A stretch of 9,735 bases of DNA, taken from assembly GCA_013695405.1 (NCBI GenBank), contig JACDAO010000211.1, forward strand, positions 1-9,735. The letters are read 5' to 3'. A program made the translations under genes and the position numbers. The DNA is from Acidobacteriota bacterium (lineage in GTDB: Bacteria; Acidobacteriota; Vicinamibacteria; Vicinamibacterales; Vicinamibacteraceae). Shown in pieces: positions 8,843-9,735 of the stretch. Within the stretch, counting starts at the first letter, position 1, and every line of letters starts with the position of its first letter. Under the pieces are notes generated by a model. It was given only the letters and a program-made list of their open reading frames with translations. It made no database searches and was not told the origin of the DNA.

Positions 8843-9219
8843 GGCGCCACCGCCGTGACCACCAGCGTGCCGCGCATGTCGTCGTGCCCGCGGCCGCAGT
8901 CTTCGGTACACAGGATCGGGAACGTGCCCGCCTCGCTGGCGACGAACTCGATGTCGACGGGCGTCCCGCCACGCGGCACCTCGGCGTTGACCTTGAACTT
9001 CTTGATGCCGAAGCCGTGGACGCGATCGGCCGACCGCACGCGTAACGTCACGCGCTCACCTTGCCGCACCTCGATCGTGGACGGCTCGAACTCGTACCGG
9101 CTGGCGGTGACCTCGATGACGCGGGATTGGGACAAGGCCTGGGCCTGGGCGAGCAGCGCACCATTCGCCAGCGAAAGAGTGAGGAGCATCGCAGCACCGT
9201 CGCAGACAGTCTTTGACAA
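8839..9219 (-). CDS. Secreted CuA-type cupredoxin (COX2-like copper domain without membrane anchor)
   Basis: A 126-residue exported copper protein. From TTG at 9219 it carries a signal peptide (hydrophobic AAMLLTLSLANGALLA, cleavage near residue 24-28) and then one cupredoxin domain. The ligand pattern is that of the binuclear CuA centre: H68 in DRVHGFGI, then C104, E106, C108, H112 and M115 in CTEDCGRGHDDM. The spacing C-x-E-x-C-x3-H-x2-M is the same as in cytochrome oxidase subunit II and N2O reductase. There is no transmembrane hairpin and no fused oxidase domain, and no oxidase genes are in the window, so it is probably a soluble periplasmic electron carrier. The start is supported by GGAAGGA at 9226-9232, 6 nt from TTG; ATG at 9189 is an alternative. 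The frame is also open through the upstream pseudogene to 9642. Its stop overlaps the cytochrome start. Confidence 0.87.
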   Translation of the reverse strand: MSKTVCDGAAMLLTLSLANGALLAQAQALSQSRVIEVTASRYEFEPSTIEVRQGERVTLRVRSADRVHGFGIKKFKVNAEVPRGGTPVDIEFVASEAGTFPILCTEDCGRGHDDMRGTLVVTAVAP

Positions 9220-9225
9220 GGGCGT

Positions 9226-9232
9226 TCCTTCC
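9226..9232 (-). promoter_or_regulatory. Ribosome binding site deciding the cupredoxin TTG start
   Basis: GGAAGGA on the minus strand lies 6 nt before TTG at 9219, matching the AGGA-plus-6 spacing seen at clpA and the TonB receptor. It shows that the cupredoxin has its own initiation site, and need not be read as a 267-residue fusion with the upstream outer-membrane protein remnant. Confidence 0.65.
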
Positions 9233-9253
9233 GTGATGGACGTCATCAGCGGA

Positions 9254-9642
9254 ATGGTAGCCGAGCGGCATGGCGAACAGCGGGTTGTCGGCGACGTAGA
9301 GACGACGGGAGAACGCCCCGAAGGTCGGCGGGATGCCATCGCGTACGCCTCTGGTCGCTCGAACTGCGTGGTGCGGAATTCACCGAGCACGACCAGGCGC
9401 TGTGTGATCGTGAATGCGCCGGCGAGCGACAGTCGCACCGTGCGCACGGTGCTGTGGCCGTAGTCCGAGTAGTTGAACCAGCCTTCGCGTTCGGCGTCCT
9501 GGGTCGACATGGAGGCGCTGGCCTCGCCCGATACGTGGATTCGGTCGCGCAGGCGCAGATCCTGATCGTCGACCCCCTCCTGCGCGTGGCATGGCCGCGG
9601 CGACGACGCCAGCAGCACGAGCAGCGCCAGGAGCCGTCGCAT
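9254..9642 (-). pseudogene. Remnant of an outer-membrane porin-like protein gene (internal frame-changing deletion and 3' truncation)
   Basis: From ATG 9642 the frame encodes a signal peptide (MRRLLALLVLLASSPRPCHA) and about 100 residues of outer-membrane-protein-like sequence, including DRIHVSGEASASM, GWFNYSDYGHSTVR and VVLGEFRTTQFERPEAYA. After Y-A near 9341 this frame turns into low-complexity Ser/Arg/Pro sequence. At that point another frame (from about 9340) reads IPPTFGAFSRRLYVADNP and then LFAMPLGYH, which continues the same kind of protein. I recall about 19 residues (YVR-RPW... ending in QxGR) between these two blocks in intact homologues, so a deletion that is not a multiple of three is likely. 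After PLGYH (about 9254) similarity stops and the sequence becomes the leader of the cupredoxin gene, so most of the barrel is gone. The two-frame continuity is seen; homologue comparison is from memory. Confidence 0.72.
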
Positions 9643-9668
9643 GGCCTGAGAGCATACGCTGCCGCCGG

Positions 9669-9683
9669 GCGCGCCAGGCGCGC
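9669..9683. repeat. Short palindrome upstream of the outer-membrane protein remnant
   Basis: GCGCGCC and GGCGCGC flank a single A, giving a 15-bp near-perfect palindrome 27 bp before the remnant's ATG. A TATGCT hexamer (minus strand, near 9651-9656) lies between it and the ATG and could be a -10 box, but no -35 is apparent. If real, this would be the promoter/operator region of the cupredoxin-cytochrome-barrel unit. In DNA of this GC content the palindrome may be chance. Confidence 0.2.
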
Positions 9684-9735
9684 ATGGTCCCAGCGGTGTG
9701 CCCGGGTTGCCAGCCGGGGTGGTATGGTCTCGGCC

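Overview
The window is dense, GC-rich bacterial DNA with a strong G/C third-position bias. The best guess is an Acidobacteriota genome, perhaps class Vicinamibacteria. This rests on an Oar-like TonB-dependent receptor with an N-terminal carboxypeptidase-regulatory-like domain, a DUF5777-type beta-barrel gene beside a cytochrome c and a cupredoxin, and a Gram-negative envelope (Sec signal peptides, lipobox, outer-membrane barrels). The taxon is an inference; no rRNA or other phylogenetic marker is present.

Layout. (1) 1-2737, minus: a TonB-dependent receptor cut at its C-terminus by the window edge. (2) 2738-2930: a spacer holding a 10-bp inverted repeat. (3) 2931-3845, minus: a metallo-beta-lactamase-fold hydrolase. 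(4) 3846-4038: a divergent intergenic region with a degenerate heptamer repeat array and a possible -10 box. (5) 4039-6734, plus: clpS and clpA, 8 bp apart, encoding the N-degron adaptor and the AAA+ unfoldase that feeds ClpP. (6) 6735-6844: three 25-bp tandem repeat units, the last running into a strong palindrome. (7) 6845-7417, plus: a GrpE-family co-chaperone with no dnaK beside it. (8) 7462-9642, minus: a compact unit reading, in transcription order, a broken outer-membrane protein gene, a stand-alone CuA-type cupredoxin, a monohaem c-type cytochrome (likely lipoprotein) and a DUF5777-like beta-barrel protein.

The middle block is a protein-quality-control group: ClpS/ClpA for regulated degradation and GrpE for Hsp70 nucleotide exchange. 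The last block looks like a small envelope electron-transfer module. It has a complete binuclear-copper ligand set on a short secreted protein, a haem c protein translated in a 4-bp overlap with it, and an outer-membrane barrel 7 bp further on. Its first gene, an outer-membrane porin-like protein, has been destroyed by an internal frame-changing deletion and a 3' truncation. The remnant now forms one continuous 267-codon reading frame with the cupredoxin, which could mislead automatic annotation. The most noteworthy points are this electron-transfer unit with its decayed first gene, and the repeat-rich spacers around clpSA.
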